Source: Planobispora rosea (GTDB lineage: Bacteria; Actinomycetota; Actinomycetes; Streptosporangiales; Streptosporangiaceae). Taken from it: DNA of 64,000 nt. This document shows positions 29,937-38,526 of this stretch, one piece after another. Location of the stretch: positions 1 to 64,000 of the forward strand of contig NZ_BMQP01000047.1 in NCBI RefSeq assembly GCF_014648175.1, in the 5' to 3' direction. Below the pieces are notes generated by a model that was given only the letters and a program-made list of their open reading frames with translations, was not told the DNA's origin and ran no database searches. The stretch's first letter is position 1, and the number at the start of each line of letters is the position of its first letter. A program made the position numbers and the translations under genes.

Positions 29937-31108
29937 CCGCCATCCCGCGCCTTCGGCGCCCCCTGACGATCCTGACGCCCGCGCAGGTCGCCGCGTTGAA
30001 GCCGGAGCTCGCCGAGCCCATCGAGTACCGCAAGTCGGGACTGTCGCTCAACCACATCGTGGGCTGCCCGCTGGAGTGCGTCTACTGCGTGCGCCACCTG
30101 TTCGACGCCTACGAGCTGAAGGCACCGCGCGCGCTGCTGGCCGACGAGACGGCCGTCGAGCTGCTCGTCGGCCACCGCTACTTCCAGCCACACCGCACCC
30201 CGCTGCAAATCTTCAACCGGGCCACCGACCCGATGCTGCCGGCGGTCAAGCCGCACACCTTCAACGTGCTGCGGCTGCTGGACGAGCGGGAGCTGACCAA
30301 CCACGTGCTGGTCATCACCCGCTGGCGCGTCGATCCCGAGGACTGCGCCGTCTTCAACGGCTTCCGCCACCTAAGGATCACGATCTTGGTGACGCACTCG
30401 GGAATCGACCACCCGGGCATTGAACCGGTGGACTCGGCCATCGCCGCGGCCAGCCTGCGCACCCTGTACGCCCACGCCGAGCGGTACCGCACCGTGCTGT
30501 ACTGGCGGCCGATCGTGCCGGGCCTCAACGACAGCGACGACCACATCGGCCGGGCGCTGGAGCTGTCGCAGCACGCGCACGCCACGGTGTTCACCGGGCT
30601 GTTCTTCCGCGCCGAGATCGCCGCCTACTACCGCGAGCACGGCCTGCCCGAGCCGTACGCCGACACCGCCCGCCGCAAGATCATGCCGGAGGAGTCCGAG
30701 CAGCGGATCCTCAAGGCGTTCCACCGGCCCGGCAACCGGACCGCTCCGTGGGGACCGCTGTTCCGCAAGACGAGCTGCGGTGTCGCCTACGCCCACGGCG
30801 AGGCCGACTACAACGGCCACTACGGCATCCGCGAGCTGTGCGACATCTGCCCCATCGCCCAGCTGGAGCTCTGCCGCAACGCCTGGAAGGCCCCCGACCT
30901 CGACGTCGTCACCGCCCAGGCACGCGCGCTCGGCGCGACCGGCAGCGTGGAGGTCACCGAACGCGCCATCATGGTGGAAGGACTGGACGAGCCGCCGCGC
31001 TACTACCTGCAGCACACCCACGGCTACCAGGTCCACGCCCGCGAGCACCCCCACCACTACCGCCGGCACGGCCGCGCTGACATCGGCTGGCCCGCCGCGA
31101 CCGCATAG
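29933..31108 (+). CDS. radical SAM enzyme with C-terminal Cys cluster
   Basis: A 391-residue protein. The CxxxCxxC motif (Cys45, Cys49, Cys52 in GCPLECVYCVRH) binds the SAM-cleaving 4Fe-4S cluster, and residues 60-270 form the partial TIM barrel (LTNHVLVITRWRVDPEDC, WRPIVPGLNDSDDHIGRALE). Four further Cys (282, 303, 306, 314, in SCGVAYAH and ELCDICPIAQLELC) suggest a second cluster. The general look is closest to spore-photoproduct-lyase-like radical SAM proteins, which act on nucleic acid bases, but this is only an impression. It is coupled to the NDK gene by ATGA. Confidence 0.8.
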   Translation: MTAIPRLRRPLTILTPAQVAALKPELAEPIEYRKSGLSLNHIVGCPLECVYCVRHLFDAYELKAPRALLADETAVELLVGHRYFQPHRTPLQIFNRATDPMLPAVKPHTFNVLRLLDERELTNHVLVITRWRVDPEDCAVFNGFRHLRITILVTHSGIDHPGIEPVDSAIAAASLRTLYAHAERYRTVLYWRPIVPGLNDSDDHIGRALELSQHAHATVFTGLFFRAEIAAYYREHGLPEPYADTARRKIMPEESEQRILKAFHRPGNRTAPWGPLFRKTSCGVAYAHGEADYNGHYGIRELCDICPIAQLELCRNAWKAPDLDVVTAQARALGATGSVEVTERAIMVEGLDEPPRYYLQHTHGYQVHAREHPHHYRRHGRADIGWPAATA

Positions 31109-31118
31109 GAGGCACCCC

Positions 31119-31727
31119 GTGGACTTCGGCACCTGGCCGCCCCTGCTCGTCGTCGATGTCGAGGGCAACGGCGCCACCCCGCCGGACCTGGTGGAGGTCG
31201 CCGCGATCCGGATCGAGGGCGGGCGGCCGGTGCCGCAGCCGGCCCTGTGCACCCTGATCCAGCCGCCGCGCCCGATCTCCCGCTTCGCCACCCGCGTCCA
31301 CCACCTCACCAACCAGGACGTGGCCGACGCCCCAGTCTGGACCGACGTCGCCCCGGCCGTCCGCGCCGCCCTTCGGGATGTGTGGATCGCCGCTCACAAC
31401 GCTCACGTCGATTACCGGGTGCTGGAGCGGCACCTGCCGGGCTGGGAGCCCGCCGGCGTCCTGGACACGCTGCGCCTGGCCCGTACCGCCCTGCCGGAAG
31501 CGCCTGGCCACGGCCTGGACGCCCTGCTGGCTCACACCGGCATCACCACCGGCGACATCCCCGGCCGCCGTCACCGCGCCGCCTTCGACGCCCACGCCAC
31601 CGCGCGGCTCCTGCTCACCCTCGCCGGCCGCTACCCGACCTGGGACGCTCTGACCGCGGTGGCCGTCCCCCCGGGCCTGCCCGGGGCAGTGACCGTCCCC
31701 GACCACGAGGAACAGACCCTATGGTGA
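31119..31727 (+). CDS. DEDDh 3'-5' exonuclease (DnaQ-like)
   Basis: A 202-residue protein with all DEDDh residues: Asp and Glu in LLVVDVEGNG, Asp in IAAHNAHVDYRVLE, and His/Asp in RRHRAAFDAHATARLL. It is the size of a stand-alone exonuclease or nucleotidase and has no polymerase part. It may trim DNA/RNA ends or remove unwanted nucleotides. GTG 31119 follows AGGAGG by 7 bases, the only strong internal ribosome-binding site in the second half of the operon. Confidence 0.85.
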   Translation: MDFGTWPPLLVVDVEGNGATPPDLVEVAAIRIEGGRPVPQPALCTLIQPPRPISRFATRVHHLTNQDVADAPVWTDVAPAVRAALRDVWIAAHNAHVDYRVLERHLPGWEPAGVLDTLRLARTALPEAPGHGLDALLAHTGITTGDIPGRRHRAAFDAHATARLLLTLAGRYPTWDALTAVAVPPGLPGAVTVPDHEEQTLW

Positions 31728-32320
31728 CCACCCCCGTTCGCCTCGGTATCGCCGGAACACACGGCACCGGCACCACCACCCTGGCTCGCCGCATCGAGAT
31801 GGAACTACGCGCAGGCGGCCTGATCGTGGCCCGCGTCAGCGGCCTGGCCACCCGGGCGGCCGCACTCGGGTTTGCGAAGATGACCCGGCACACCCCCGCC
31901 TCCACCGAATGGATCATCACCAGCGAAGCCGCGGCCGCCCTGGAAGCCGAACGCGGCGCCGACGTCGTGATCTGCGGCCGCACCGCCTACACGGCCCTGG
32001 CCTACTACCTGGCCGCTGCCGAGCACCGCGGCCAGCAGCCCGACCCCGATGTCCTCGACCGGCTGACGGCCCTGGCCGACCTGCACACCAGCCGCCAGGC
32101 GCTCATCATGGCGACCGTCCTGGATCCGGCCGTCCCGCACGCCGTGCCTGCGGGCAAGGACCCCGACTACGCCGACCCGGAGTTCCGGGCGGCCGTGGAC
32201 CGGCACCTGCACCAGCTCCTGGCCGACCGGCGGCCCGACTACCTGCCCGTCACCCACGCTGAGCACGCCGCCGCGGTGCAGACCGCCGTGGCCGCCGCGA
32301 CGGACAGGCCGGCCTCATGA
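31721..32320 (+). CDS. P-loop nucleoside/nucleotide kinase-like protein
   Basis: A 199-residue AAA/kinase-type protein. Its P-loop is GIAGTHGTGTTTLA, and the Walker B candidate is GADVVICGRTAYTALAYYLA, in the style of NadR/dNMP-kinase-like enzymes. The C-terminal half is helical (TALADLHTSRQALIMATVLD). Together with the NDK it could raise a modified monophosphate to the triphosphate. The start overlaps the exonuclease stop and the end overlaps the reductase start (ATGA). Confidence 0.7.
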   Translation: MVTTPVRLGIAGTHGTGTTTLARRIEMELRAGGLIVARVSGLATRAAALGFAKMTRHTPASTEWIITSEAAAALEAERGADVVICGRTAYTALAYYLAAAEHRGQQPDPDVLDRLTALADLHTSRQALIMATVLDPAVPHAVPAGKDPDYADPEFRAAVDRHLHQLLADRRPDYLPVTHAEHAAAVQTAVAAATDRPAS

Positions 32321-33102
32321 GCAGCCTCCTGCCCGGCGGCGCCATCACCATCGCGGGCAAGCGCGTCTCCCGCCTCGGCCTGGGCACCATGCGCCTGACC
32401 GGCCCCGGTACCTGGGGCGCCCCCGCCGACCCGGCCGCCGCCACGGCGGTGTTGCGCTCCGCGATCGAGCTGGGCATCACCCACATCGACACCGCCGACG
32501 CCTACGGCCCCCACACCGTCGAGGACCTCCTCCGGCGCGCTCTGCGCCCCTACCCCGACGAGCTGCTGCTGGCCACGAAGGTCGGGCTGATCCGCCCGGG
32601 ACCGAACCTCTGGAGGCCGCTGGGCCGGCCGGACTACCTGCGGGCCGCCGTCGAGGCCTGCCTGCGCCGTCTGGCTGTCGAGCGTCTCGACCTGTGCTAC
32701 CTGCACCGCATCGACCCGGCGGTGCCGTTGGCCGACCAGGTCGGCGTCCTGGCTGACCTGGTCGCGGAGGGGAAGGTAGCTGCCATCGGCCTGTCGAAGG
32801 TCACGCCCGAGCAGATCGGCCAGGCCCGCGTGATCACTCCGATCGCCGCGGTGCAGAACTGCCTCAACCTGGACGAGCCCGACGACCCGGCGGTGGACTA
32901 CTGCGCCGACAACGGCATTGCCTACGTGCCGTATCGGCCGTTGAACGCGGGTCGGCTCGCGGCCACCGCCGGGGTTGAAAAGTCCCTGGGATGGTTGCTC
33001 GCCCTCGGCGTTCACGTTGCCCCGATCCCCGCTACCAGCAACCCGCGTCACCTGGCCACCTTCGTGCGGGCCGCCCAGACTGCGGCCGGCGGCATGCGGT
33101 GA
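32317..33102 (+). CDS. aldo/keto reductase
   Basis: A 261-residue AKR with strand GLGTMRLTGPGTWG, the Asp-Tyr pair in HIDTADAYGPHTVEDLLRRA, the catalytic Lys in ELLLATKVGL and the His-containing RLDLCYLHRIDP. The cofactor-binding end (VAPIPATSNPRHLATFV) is present. It is slightly shorter than typical AKRs (about 280-330). It would use NADPH to reduce a carbonyl, perhaps a formyl- or sugar-derived intermediate of this pathway. It is the last gene of the operon; a strong hairpin follows 80 bases later. Confidence 0.85.
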   Translation: MSSLLPGGAITIAGKRVSRLGLGTMRLTGPGTWGAPADPAAATAVLRSAIELGITHIDTADAYGPHTVEDLLRRALRPYPDELLLATKVGLIRPGPNLWRPLGRPDYLRAAVEACLRRLAVERLDLCYLHRIDPAVPLADQVGVLADLVAEGKVAAIGLSKVTPEQIGQARVITPIAAVQNCLNLDEPDDPAVDYCADNGIAYVPYRPLNAGRLAATAGVEKSLGWLLALGVHVAPIPATSNPRHLATFVRAAQTAAGGMR

Positions 33103-33180
33103 TCAGCTCGCACGGGTAGAGCTCTCCGCCCTCGGCCGTAGCCCACACCCAACCGGCTACGCCGGGAAGGCCGGGAGAAC

Positions 33181-33219
33181 GGCGGGTGGGACAGCCCCCG
33201 GGAGGCTGTCCCACCCGCC
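33181..33219 (+). terminator. perfect 16-bp hairpin ending the nucleotide operon
   Basis: GGCGGGTGGGACAGCC (33181-33196) and GGCTGTCCCACCCGCC (33204-33219) form a perfect stem with a 7-base loop. There is no U tract, as is usual in actinomycetes. Confidence 0.7.
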
Positions 33220-33257
33220 GCCGGATCTCCCTGCGGACGATCACCGCGGACGCCACG

Positions 33258-33422
33258 ATGGTCCTCGTGACGACCCCCACACCCGACCCGGAAGACCCGC
33301 CACCTCCGTGGCTGCACGAGCAGATCATGGAAGCTCTCGCTCCACACCTGGAGCGGCTCCGCGAGATCACCGAGCTGGAGAAGATGTTCGCCGACGACGA
33401 GGCCGAGCCTCCCCACGGCTGA
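33258..33422 (+). CDS. small acidic protein (54 aa)
   Basis: A proline-rich start (TPTPDPEDPPPPWLHEQI) is followed by an amphipathic charged helix (EALAPHLERLREITELEKMF). No ribosome-binding site is clear; a GTG at 33267 is an alternative start. It is probably separate from the operon, being behind the terminator. Function unknown. Confidence 0.4.
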   Translation: MVLVTTPTPDPEDPPPPWLHEQIMEALAPHLERLREITELEKMFADDEAEPPHG

Positions 33423-33451
33423 TGTCGGCTCCCGCCCTGGCGGTCACGCGG

Positions 33452-33757
33452 TCAGGATGAGGCTTTCCCAGCCTTCGCGGCCAGTTTCGTCTTGGCGGCC
33501 TTGTACAGCGCCATCCGCGCGAAGTACCGGTTATCGACCTCGCTCCACCACGGGTGGGTGTCGTCGTAGAGGATGTTGACCAGATCCATTCGCCTGGCGC
33601 GGGCCTTATCCAGTTCGTCGCGCTGCTCGTCGCTGATGGAGGCCCCGCCGGCGGTGGACGGCGGGAGCGCAGCGGCCAGCCGCTCACACTCGGCATCTGC
33701 CATGTAGAACGCGACCTGCGCATTGAGCAGGTCGGGCGGAATCTGGTAGTCGGCCAT
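33452..33757 (-). CDS. small helical protein (101 aa)
   Basis: MADYQIPPDLLNAQVAFYMA, DAECERLAAALPPS and DELDKARARRMDLVNILYDD read as a genuine alpha-helical protein ending KTKLAAKAGKASS. The start at 33757 lies exactly at the edge of a truncated PAP2-like fragment on the other strand, so its normal upstream region has been replaced and its promoter is unknown. No family recognised. Confidence 0.55.
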   Translation of the reverse strand: MADYQIPPDLLNAQVAFYMADAECERLAAALPPSTAGGASISDEQRDELDKARARRMDLVNILYDDTHPWWSEVDNRYFARMALYKAAKTKLAAKAGKASS

Positions 33758-33941
33758 GATCCTGGTGGTGCTGGCGCACCTGTGGCCGCCCGCACCGACC
33801 CTGATCGTCGGCGCACTCCTGGTGGCGGTGATCGGCTGGGCCCGCATCCGCATCAGCCATCACGACCTGGCGCAGACCCTCGCCGGAGCGCTCCTCGCCG
33901 CCGCCATCACCTGGGGCGTGCTGAGCCTGGTCGGCCTGTAG
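33756..33941 (+). pseudogene. C-terminal fragment of a PAP2-like membrane protein
   Basis: The 61 codons read APTLIVGALLVAVIGWARIR and ISHHDLAQTLAGALLAAAIT, matching the last 60 residues of the protein at 23217-23876 (APTLAVGALLVVAIGWARVR and ISHHTPAQALAGALVAAAAT). The rest of the gene is missing, so it is a remnant of a second copy cut by a rearrangement at about 33757. Confidence 0.7.
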
Positions 33942-33957
33942 CCGACGACCGCGCCGC

Positions 33958-36660
33958 CTACCACGGGTCAGAGACTGTACCGTCCGGCTCCAGCCCGTAC
34001 CGCAGATTCTGTTCCTTACCCGAACCGTCCCCCCGGCGCTCGATAAAACGGACCAGCTCACTACTGACTCCGGCATCGGCCGCGGCCTGATACAGGCGCT
34101 CGGCCTCTGCCCAATCCTCTGCCTCCTCCCGTATCCAGGCCAACTGCAGCCAGCCGGAGGCATCTCCGGCCTTGGCGGCGAGCTGGGCCAGGCGCTCGGC
34201 CTCTGCCTGGTTTCCTGCCTGCTCCCGCGTCAGGGCCAGCTGCACCCAGCCGTAAGGACTCCCGGCTTCGGCCGCGGCCTGATACAGGCGCTCGGCCTCT
34301 GCCCAATCCTCTGCCTCCTCCCGTATCCAGGCCAACTGCAGCCAGCCGGAGGCATCTCCGGCCTCGGCGGCGAGCTGGGCCAGGCGCTCGGCCTCTGCCT
34401 GGTTTCCTGCCTGCTCCCGCGTCAGAGCCAGCTGCACCCAGCCGTAAGGACTCCCGGCTTCGGTGGCGAGTTGGGCCAGGCGCTCGGCCTCTGCCTGGTT
34501 TCCTGCCTCCTCCCGTATCAGGGCCAGCTGCACCCAGCCGGAGGCATCTCCGGCCTCGGCGGCGAGCTGGGCCAGGCGCTCGGCCTCTGCCTGGTTCCCT
34601 GCCTCCTCCCGTATCAGCGCCAGCTGCACCCAGCCGGAGGCATCTCCGGCCTCGGCGGCGAGCTGGGCCAGGCGCCCGGCCTCTGCCTGGTTCCCTGCCT
34701 CCTCCCGTATCAGGGCCAGCTGCACCCAGCCGTAAGGGCTCCCGGCTTCGGCCGCAGCCTGATACAGGCGCTCGGCCTCTGCCTGGTTTCCTGCCTGATC
34801 CCGCGTCAGGGCCAGCTGCACCCAGCCGGAAGCGTCTCCGGCCTCGGCGGCGAGCTGGGCCAGACGCTCGGCCTCTGCCTGGTTTCCTTCCTTCTCCCGT
34901 ATCAGGGCCAGCTGCACCCAGCCGTAAGGGCTCCCGGCTTCGGCCGCAGCCTGATACAGGCGCTCGGCCTCAGCCTCCTCCCGCACCAGGGCTAATGCCA
35001 CCCAGCCGGAGGCATCTCCGGCTTCGGCGGCGAGCTGGGCCAGACGCTCGGCTTCAGTCCGATCCCCTACCAGCTCCCGCGCCAGCGCCAACATCGCCCA
35101 GCCGGAAGGATCTCCAGCTTCAGCCGCACCTTGGCAGAGCAGGGCGGCGTGACGGCGGCGCAGGCGTGCAGCGGCGGCCTCACTTAAGGCCAGCAGAGCC
35201 TTGGGATCGGAGAGGTGCTCGACAGCGGCCTGCCAGAAGGTCGCTGGCGGGCACTGGTCACTGCGGGTGATGCGGGCATACTGCTGCAGGTAATCGGCTA
35301 AGGTCACCACACCTGGCAGTGCGCCCATCCCGGTAGGGCGAGCCACTGGCTGCAGCGCCGAGACGACGTCTTTGACTCGGATGCGGGCGTAGGCCATGGC
35401 TGAGGAAAACCAGGAATCGTCGTCGGCTGCGGCTCGTTCGTCGTCCCTCAGGTAGCCGGGGGCGGCATTTTCCAGGAAGCGCAGTGGCAGAGGGCCGGTG
35501 GCATCCAGGCGGTGAGCGTCCATCGCGGCTTCAATCACCGCACGCCCGTAGATCCCTTCATGAGTGGTGGGGTTTTCGTAGTGGTCGACCAGGGCCGGGC
35601 CGGCCGTCAGAGTCTGGGTAATGTCAGTTGTTCCTGATCGCGCGGCAGCCCGCAGCGACGGGTCAGCATGGGTGGCCAGCGCAGCGGCTTGATCGCGGGG
35701 GAAGGCCTTTGGTACGTCGACCAGGTGGGCTTGGGCCAGCAGCGCGCGGGCGAGTGGGTGCGGGTCGGGGTGTCCTGCCTCTGGGGTAGCGGTGAGCTTC
35801 TTATGGAGAGGCGACAGCGTGGCGATGATGAGGGTGGGCTCGTCACCTTCCAATCGGGTGAGCAACCCGGCCGCGGCCGTTTCCCCAGCCGGACCTTGCA
35901 GGACGTTTTGGACCTCGTTGAGCCACAGCACCATGTTCGGCTCGGCCCCGGCGACCGCCAGGAACGCCAGCAGACTGTCGGCGGTCTTGGGAGAGACCAA
36001 CGACCAGCCGGGCACGACCGCGCGCACGGCCTCGAACGCGGTGCGGGTTTTCCCCGAGCAGGAGGTACCGCGCACCAGCACCAGCGTGGTTTCCCTCCGA
36101 CCCACCGCGGCGGACAGGTGGTTGCGCAAGCGCTGATCGTGCTCACGGGGGATGTAGGTGGGCACGATGAAGTCGCCGCGGCGGGAGCTGGTTCCCGCGA
36201 TCGCCCCATGCACGCCGAGCTGCTTGGCGCTCCAGGCGCTGACGGGCCGGGGCCGGTCGGACAGTGTCTGCCAGCGAGCGCGGTGTTCTAGCTCCTGCTG
36301 GATGGTGCTGGCAATGGCGCTGTTAGCAGTGTCGCGGTTACGGCCGGCGCGGCGATCGCACTCAGCGTCATAGGTCTTCTTCCACCGGGCTGGGTCTAGC
36401 AGTGCGGCAACCGGGTCGGTGATCTTGCCTTGCGCGTGCGCTTCGGTCCGGATGATTTCGATCATCTTCAGCAGCTGGTCGCGGTCACGCGGAAAGATCT
36501 GGCGCTTCAGCCAGTTCTCGATCGTGCTTTTCTGCATGTCGGTCTGCTCGGCCAGCTGTCGATAGGACGGCTGGCCACCGAGTTCGGTGCTGCGCAGTAC
36601 GGCCACCTGGTGCAGGTCATCAAACAGCGTCGGTGGGTCCTGTCCGGCGGGCTCGCTCAC
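33958..36660 (-). CDS. large HTH-P-loop ATPase with C-terminal 32-aa repeats
   Basis: A 900-residue protein. Residues 20-50 look like an HTH (SYRQLAEQTDMQKSTIENWL). Residues about 175-400 are a P-loop ATPase with Walker A LVRGTSCSGKTRTA and a Walker B-like MVLWLNEVQNVL. From about residue 530 come eleven 32-residue TPR/Sel1-like repeats of the type GWVQLALIREEAGNQAEAER. The plan (HTH or effector, ATPase switch, repeat sensor) is that of STAND proteins. The ligand is unknown. GTG 36660 follows GGGAGG by 8 bases. The repeats are nearly identical in DNA (see the repeat entry), so copy number can change readily. Confidence 0.75.
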   Translation of the reverse strand: MSEPAGQDPPTLFDDLHQVAVLRSTELGGQPSYRQLAEQTDMQKSTIENWLKRQIFPRDRDQLLKMIEIIRTEAHAQGKITDPVAALLDPARWKKTYDAECDRRAGRNRDTANSAIASTIQQELEHRARWQTLSDRPRPVSAWSAKQLGVHGAIAGTSSRRGDFIVPTYIPREHDQRLRNHLSAAVGRRETTLVLVRGTSCSGKTRTAFEAVRAVVPGWSLVSPKTADSLLAFLAVAGAEPNMVLWLNEVQNVLQGPAGETAAAGLLTRLEGDEPTLIIATLSPLHKKLTATPEAGHPDPHPLARALLAQAHLVDVPKAFPRDQAAALATHADPSLRAAARSGTTDITQTLTAGPALVDHYENPTTHEGIYGRAVIEAAMDAHRLDATGPLPLRFLENAAPGYLRDDERAAADDDSWFSSAMAYARIRVKDVVSALQPVARPTGMGALPGVVTLADYLQQYARITRSDQCPPATFWQAAVEHLSDPKALLALSEAAAARLRRRHAALLCQGAAEAGDPSGWAMLALARELVGDRTEAERLAQLAAEAGDASGWVALALVREEAEAERLYQAAAEAGSPYGWVQLALIREKEGNQAEAERLAQLAAEAGDASGWVQLALTRDQAGNQAEAERLYQAAAEAGSPYGWVQLALIREEAGNQAEAGRLAQLAAEAGDASGWVQLALIREEAGNQAEAERLAQLAAEAGDASGWVQLALIREEAGNQAEAERLAQLATEAGSPYGWVQLALTREQAGNQAEAERLAQLAAEAGDASGWLQLAWIREEAEDWAEAERLYQAAAEAGSPYGWVQLALTREQAGNQAEAERLAQLAAKAGDASGWLQLAWIREEAEDWAEAERLYQAAADAGVSSELVRFIERRGDGSGKEQNLRYGLEPDGTVSDPW
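34059..35115 (-). repeat. eleven tandem 96-bp coding repeats
   Basis: Units start every 96 bases (for example at 34155, 34251 and 34347) and encode 32 residues in two alternating types, one with GDASGW and one with GSPYGW, each followed by LAL and a Glu/Ala-rich second helix. Many neighbours differ by only a few bases. One unit near 34980 is shortened. The near identity implies recent expansion or gene conversion. Confidence 0.85.
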
Positions 36661-36882
36661 CTGCCATGCCTCCCATCCGCTGGCCGCGGCCTGTCCAACA
36701 ACGTGTTGGACACTTGGGGCTCTTCACGGAGCGTAGAAGAGGCGCCTGGGCAGATACAGCGAAATCGTCCAATAGTTTGCACGATGCGCCTGGACAGCGG
36801 CCTGGGCAGCAACCCTCGATTTCACCGGCCTCCTGCAGATGCAGGGGGCTCACATCGACAGATGAGTCGAGGGAGAGGTCTC
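36661..36882. other. intergenic region between divergent genes
   Basis: About 220 bases without a convincing gene. It contains CAACAACGTGTTGGACACTT, in which CAACAACGTGTTG is part-palindromic and may be an operator for the HTH ATPase. Confidence 0.3.
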
Positions 36883-37119
36883 ATGACGTCAATCGACGTG
36901 CTGACGCTGGTACTGGCGGTCTCAGTCGCGGTCAACATCGGCTGCGCGGCCGGTTTCATCACGTTGCGCACCGGGTCGGGCTGGGCCCGCGCGGTCCTGG
37001 CCGCCGGTGGTGCTGTCGGCGCCGCGCTGGTGATCTTCTTTGCCGCTGTGGGCGCCTACAGCGACGGGGACCGGCAGCGTCCCTCCAGCGGCCTGCAGCA
37101 GGACTGCCTGCTCGCATGA
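36883..37119 (+). CDS. small membrane protein (78 aa)
   Basis: GAGGGAGAGG precedes the ATG. Two hydrophobic helices are clear: VLTLVLAVSVAVNIGCAAGF and VLAAGGAVGAALVIFFAAVG. A short polar tail follows. Similar two-helix proteins are frequent on actinomycete plasmids; no known role. Confidence 0.6.
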   Translation: MTSIDVLTLVLAVSVAVNIGCAAGFITLRTGSGWARAVLAAGGAVGAALVIFFAAVGAYSDGDRQRPSSGLQQDCLLA

Positions 37120-37168
37120 GGCCGTCTTGGTCACGAAGCTCGCATCCAGCGGCGGGTGGGTGCGCGGT

Positions 37169-37212
37169 CCGGGCCCCGGGGAAGCCGACGCGACAGCTTC
37201 CCGGGGGCCGGG
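37169..37212. terminator. bidirectional hairpin between convergent genes
   Basis: Arms at 37169-37185 and 37196-37212 pair over 17 bases with two mismatches, around a 10-base loop. It lies between the small membrane gene (+) and the end of the conjugation operon (-). Confidence 0.5.
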
Positions 37213-37290
37213 CGGTCGCGCAAGGAGCAGACCCCCCGATGGTCACCGCCTCGGCGGGAGCCCGGCCCGCCGGGCCGGGCTGGAAGCCGG

Positions 37291-37701
37291 TCAGCGCCGG
37301 TCGCGGCGCCGCGGCCGGTCCTGGTAGGGGTTGTCCCGGTAGACCGTGATATCGCCATGGGGAGCGTCCGGGCCGGGCTCGCAAGACAGCACCCTCGGCA
37401 AGGCCGCAGGCAGGGTCGACGCGCGCCTGCCGGCGCCGGCCCGGCTGCGGGTGCCCGCGCCCTCGCGGGTCAGCAGTTCCGGCGGCACCCAGCCACGTTG
37501 CGCCCGCCAGTTGCGTTCATAGATCGGCATGGTCCGGGACGGGTGGATCTCCGGCAGCTCCTGGCCGTCTTGAACGCACGTCACATTCGCCAGCGCCCCG
37601 CATACCGGGCACATCAGTTCATGGGTCCGCATCCGCGGCGCTCCCGTATCGGTCCGGGCCTTCCTGGGGCGGCGCGTTGGCCCGCCTCCGTTGCGGCTCA
37701 T
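37291..37701 (-). CDS. hypothetical zinc-knuckle protein (136 aa), end of transfer operon
   Basis: The ATG overlaps the stop of the DUF4913-like gene (ATGA). A CPVCGALANVTCVQDG segment near residue 30 may bind zinc. The C-terminus is Arg/Pro-rich (NPYQDRPRRRDRR). It is the last gene of the leftward transfer block. Role unknown. Confidence 0.5.
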   Translation of the reverse strand: MSRNGGGPTRRPRKARTDTGAPRMRTHELMCPVCGALANVTCVQDGQELPEIHPSRTMPIYERNWRAQRGWVPPELLTREGAGTRSRAGAGRRASTLPAALPRVLSCEPGPDAPHGDITVYRDNPYQDRPRRRDRR

Positions 37702-38483
37702 GCGAATCCGTACCGGCGCAGCCGCTGGGCCTGGACGCTGGTGGTATCCCGATACGGCAGCCAGCTCAGCTGGCCGGTCGCCCACAGATCTCCGGCCGCC
37801 GCGCGCTGGCGCAGGCCCGCCTCATCACCACGCCCGGCCAGCAGCGTGGCCAGGTGCTCGGCGGCCACCGGATCGCCGTCGACGGCCAGGGCGTCCAGCA
37901 GATCCAGCTCGGTAGCGGTGACGCGCTCGGCATAGCGCGGCGGGCGCGTGTGGTGGGGAGCGCGCGGGTCGGTGGTGCACTCCACCAGTGGCCCGTCGGG
38001 GGCGCGTAGCGCGGCCAAGGTGGGGTCGAGATGGTGGATGTGCCACGTCGATGGGCCGCTCCAGCCGCCGGCCTCGGGATCGGTCTCCTGCTGCCAGGCC
38101 AGCCACAGGGCGTGCAGGCGGGCCAGCACGCCCGGGTGTTCCCACCAGATCGGGCACCAGGGGGCGCTGGGCGTCGGCTCGCTGATGTAGACCGGCACCA
38201 GCACCTGGTGCACCCAGGTGGCCAAGGCCTGCACCTCCTCCAGCAGCTGGGCATCCTCCAGTCGCACGATGAAGATCGGTCCGGCGGGCTGGTGCTGCGC
38301 TGGTGCCTCAGCGGCCGAGTCGCCCTCGGTCGCAGCGGCGCCGGGCTGGGTGGCGAGCCGATCGCCGGCGCGCAGCATGGCGAGCTCTTCGGCCTGGGTG
38401 GCGACCAGCTCTGCCAGCCGGTCCAGTCGGGTGGACAGATCGTCGGCGTCGTGCGGCGGGCGGGGGGTAGCAGCGTCGGTCAT
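37698..38483 (-). CDS. DUF4913-like transfer-region protein
   Basis: A 261-residue protein with an N-terminal coiled-coil-like stretch (LSTRLDRLAELVATQAEEL). The block LATWVHQVLVPVY, APWCPIWWEHPGVLARLHAL and WHIHHLDPTLAALRAPDGPL is characteristic of DUF4913 proteins found on actinobacterial conjugative elements. Their biochemical role is not known. Its place in the operon next to coupling-protein genes supports a link with transfer. Confidence 0.65.
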   Translation of the reverse strand: MTDAATPRPPHDADDLSTRLDRLAELVATQAEELAMLRAGDRLATQPGAAATEGDSAAEAPAQHQPAGPIFIVRLEDAQLLEEVQALATWVHQVLVPVYISEPTPSAPWCPIWWEHPGVLARLHALWLAWQQETDPEAGGWSGPSTWHIHHLDPTLAALRAPDGPLVECTTDPRAPHHTRPPRYAERVTATELDLLDALAVDGDPVAAEHLATLLAGRGDEAGLRQRAAAGDLWATGQLSWLPYRDTTSVQAQRLRRYGFA

Positions 38484-38526
38484 GGTCTGTCAGGTCCTTA
38501 TCGGGGCGAGGAGGGCAACGGACGGG

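Noticed and set aside
34059..35115. Regular repeats that could be taken for a CRISPR array or minisatellite
   Set aside because: The 96-bp units have no spacers and encode continuous 32-residue protein repeats.
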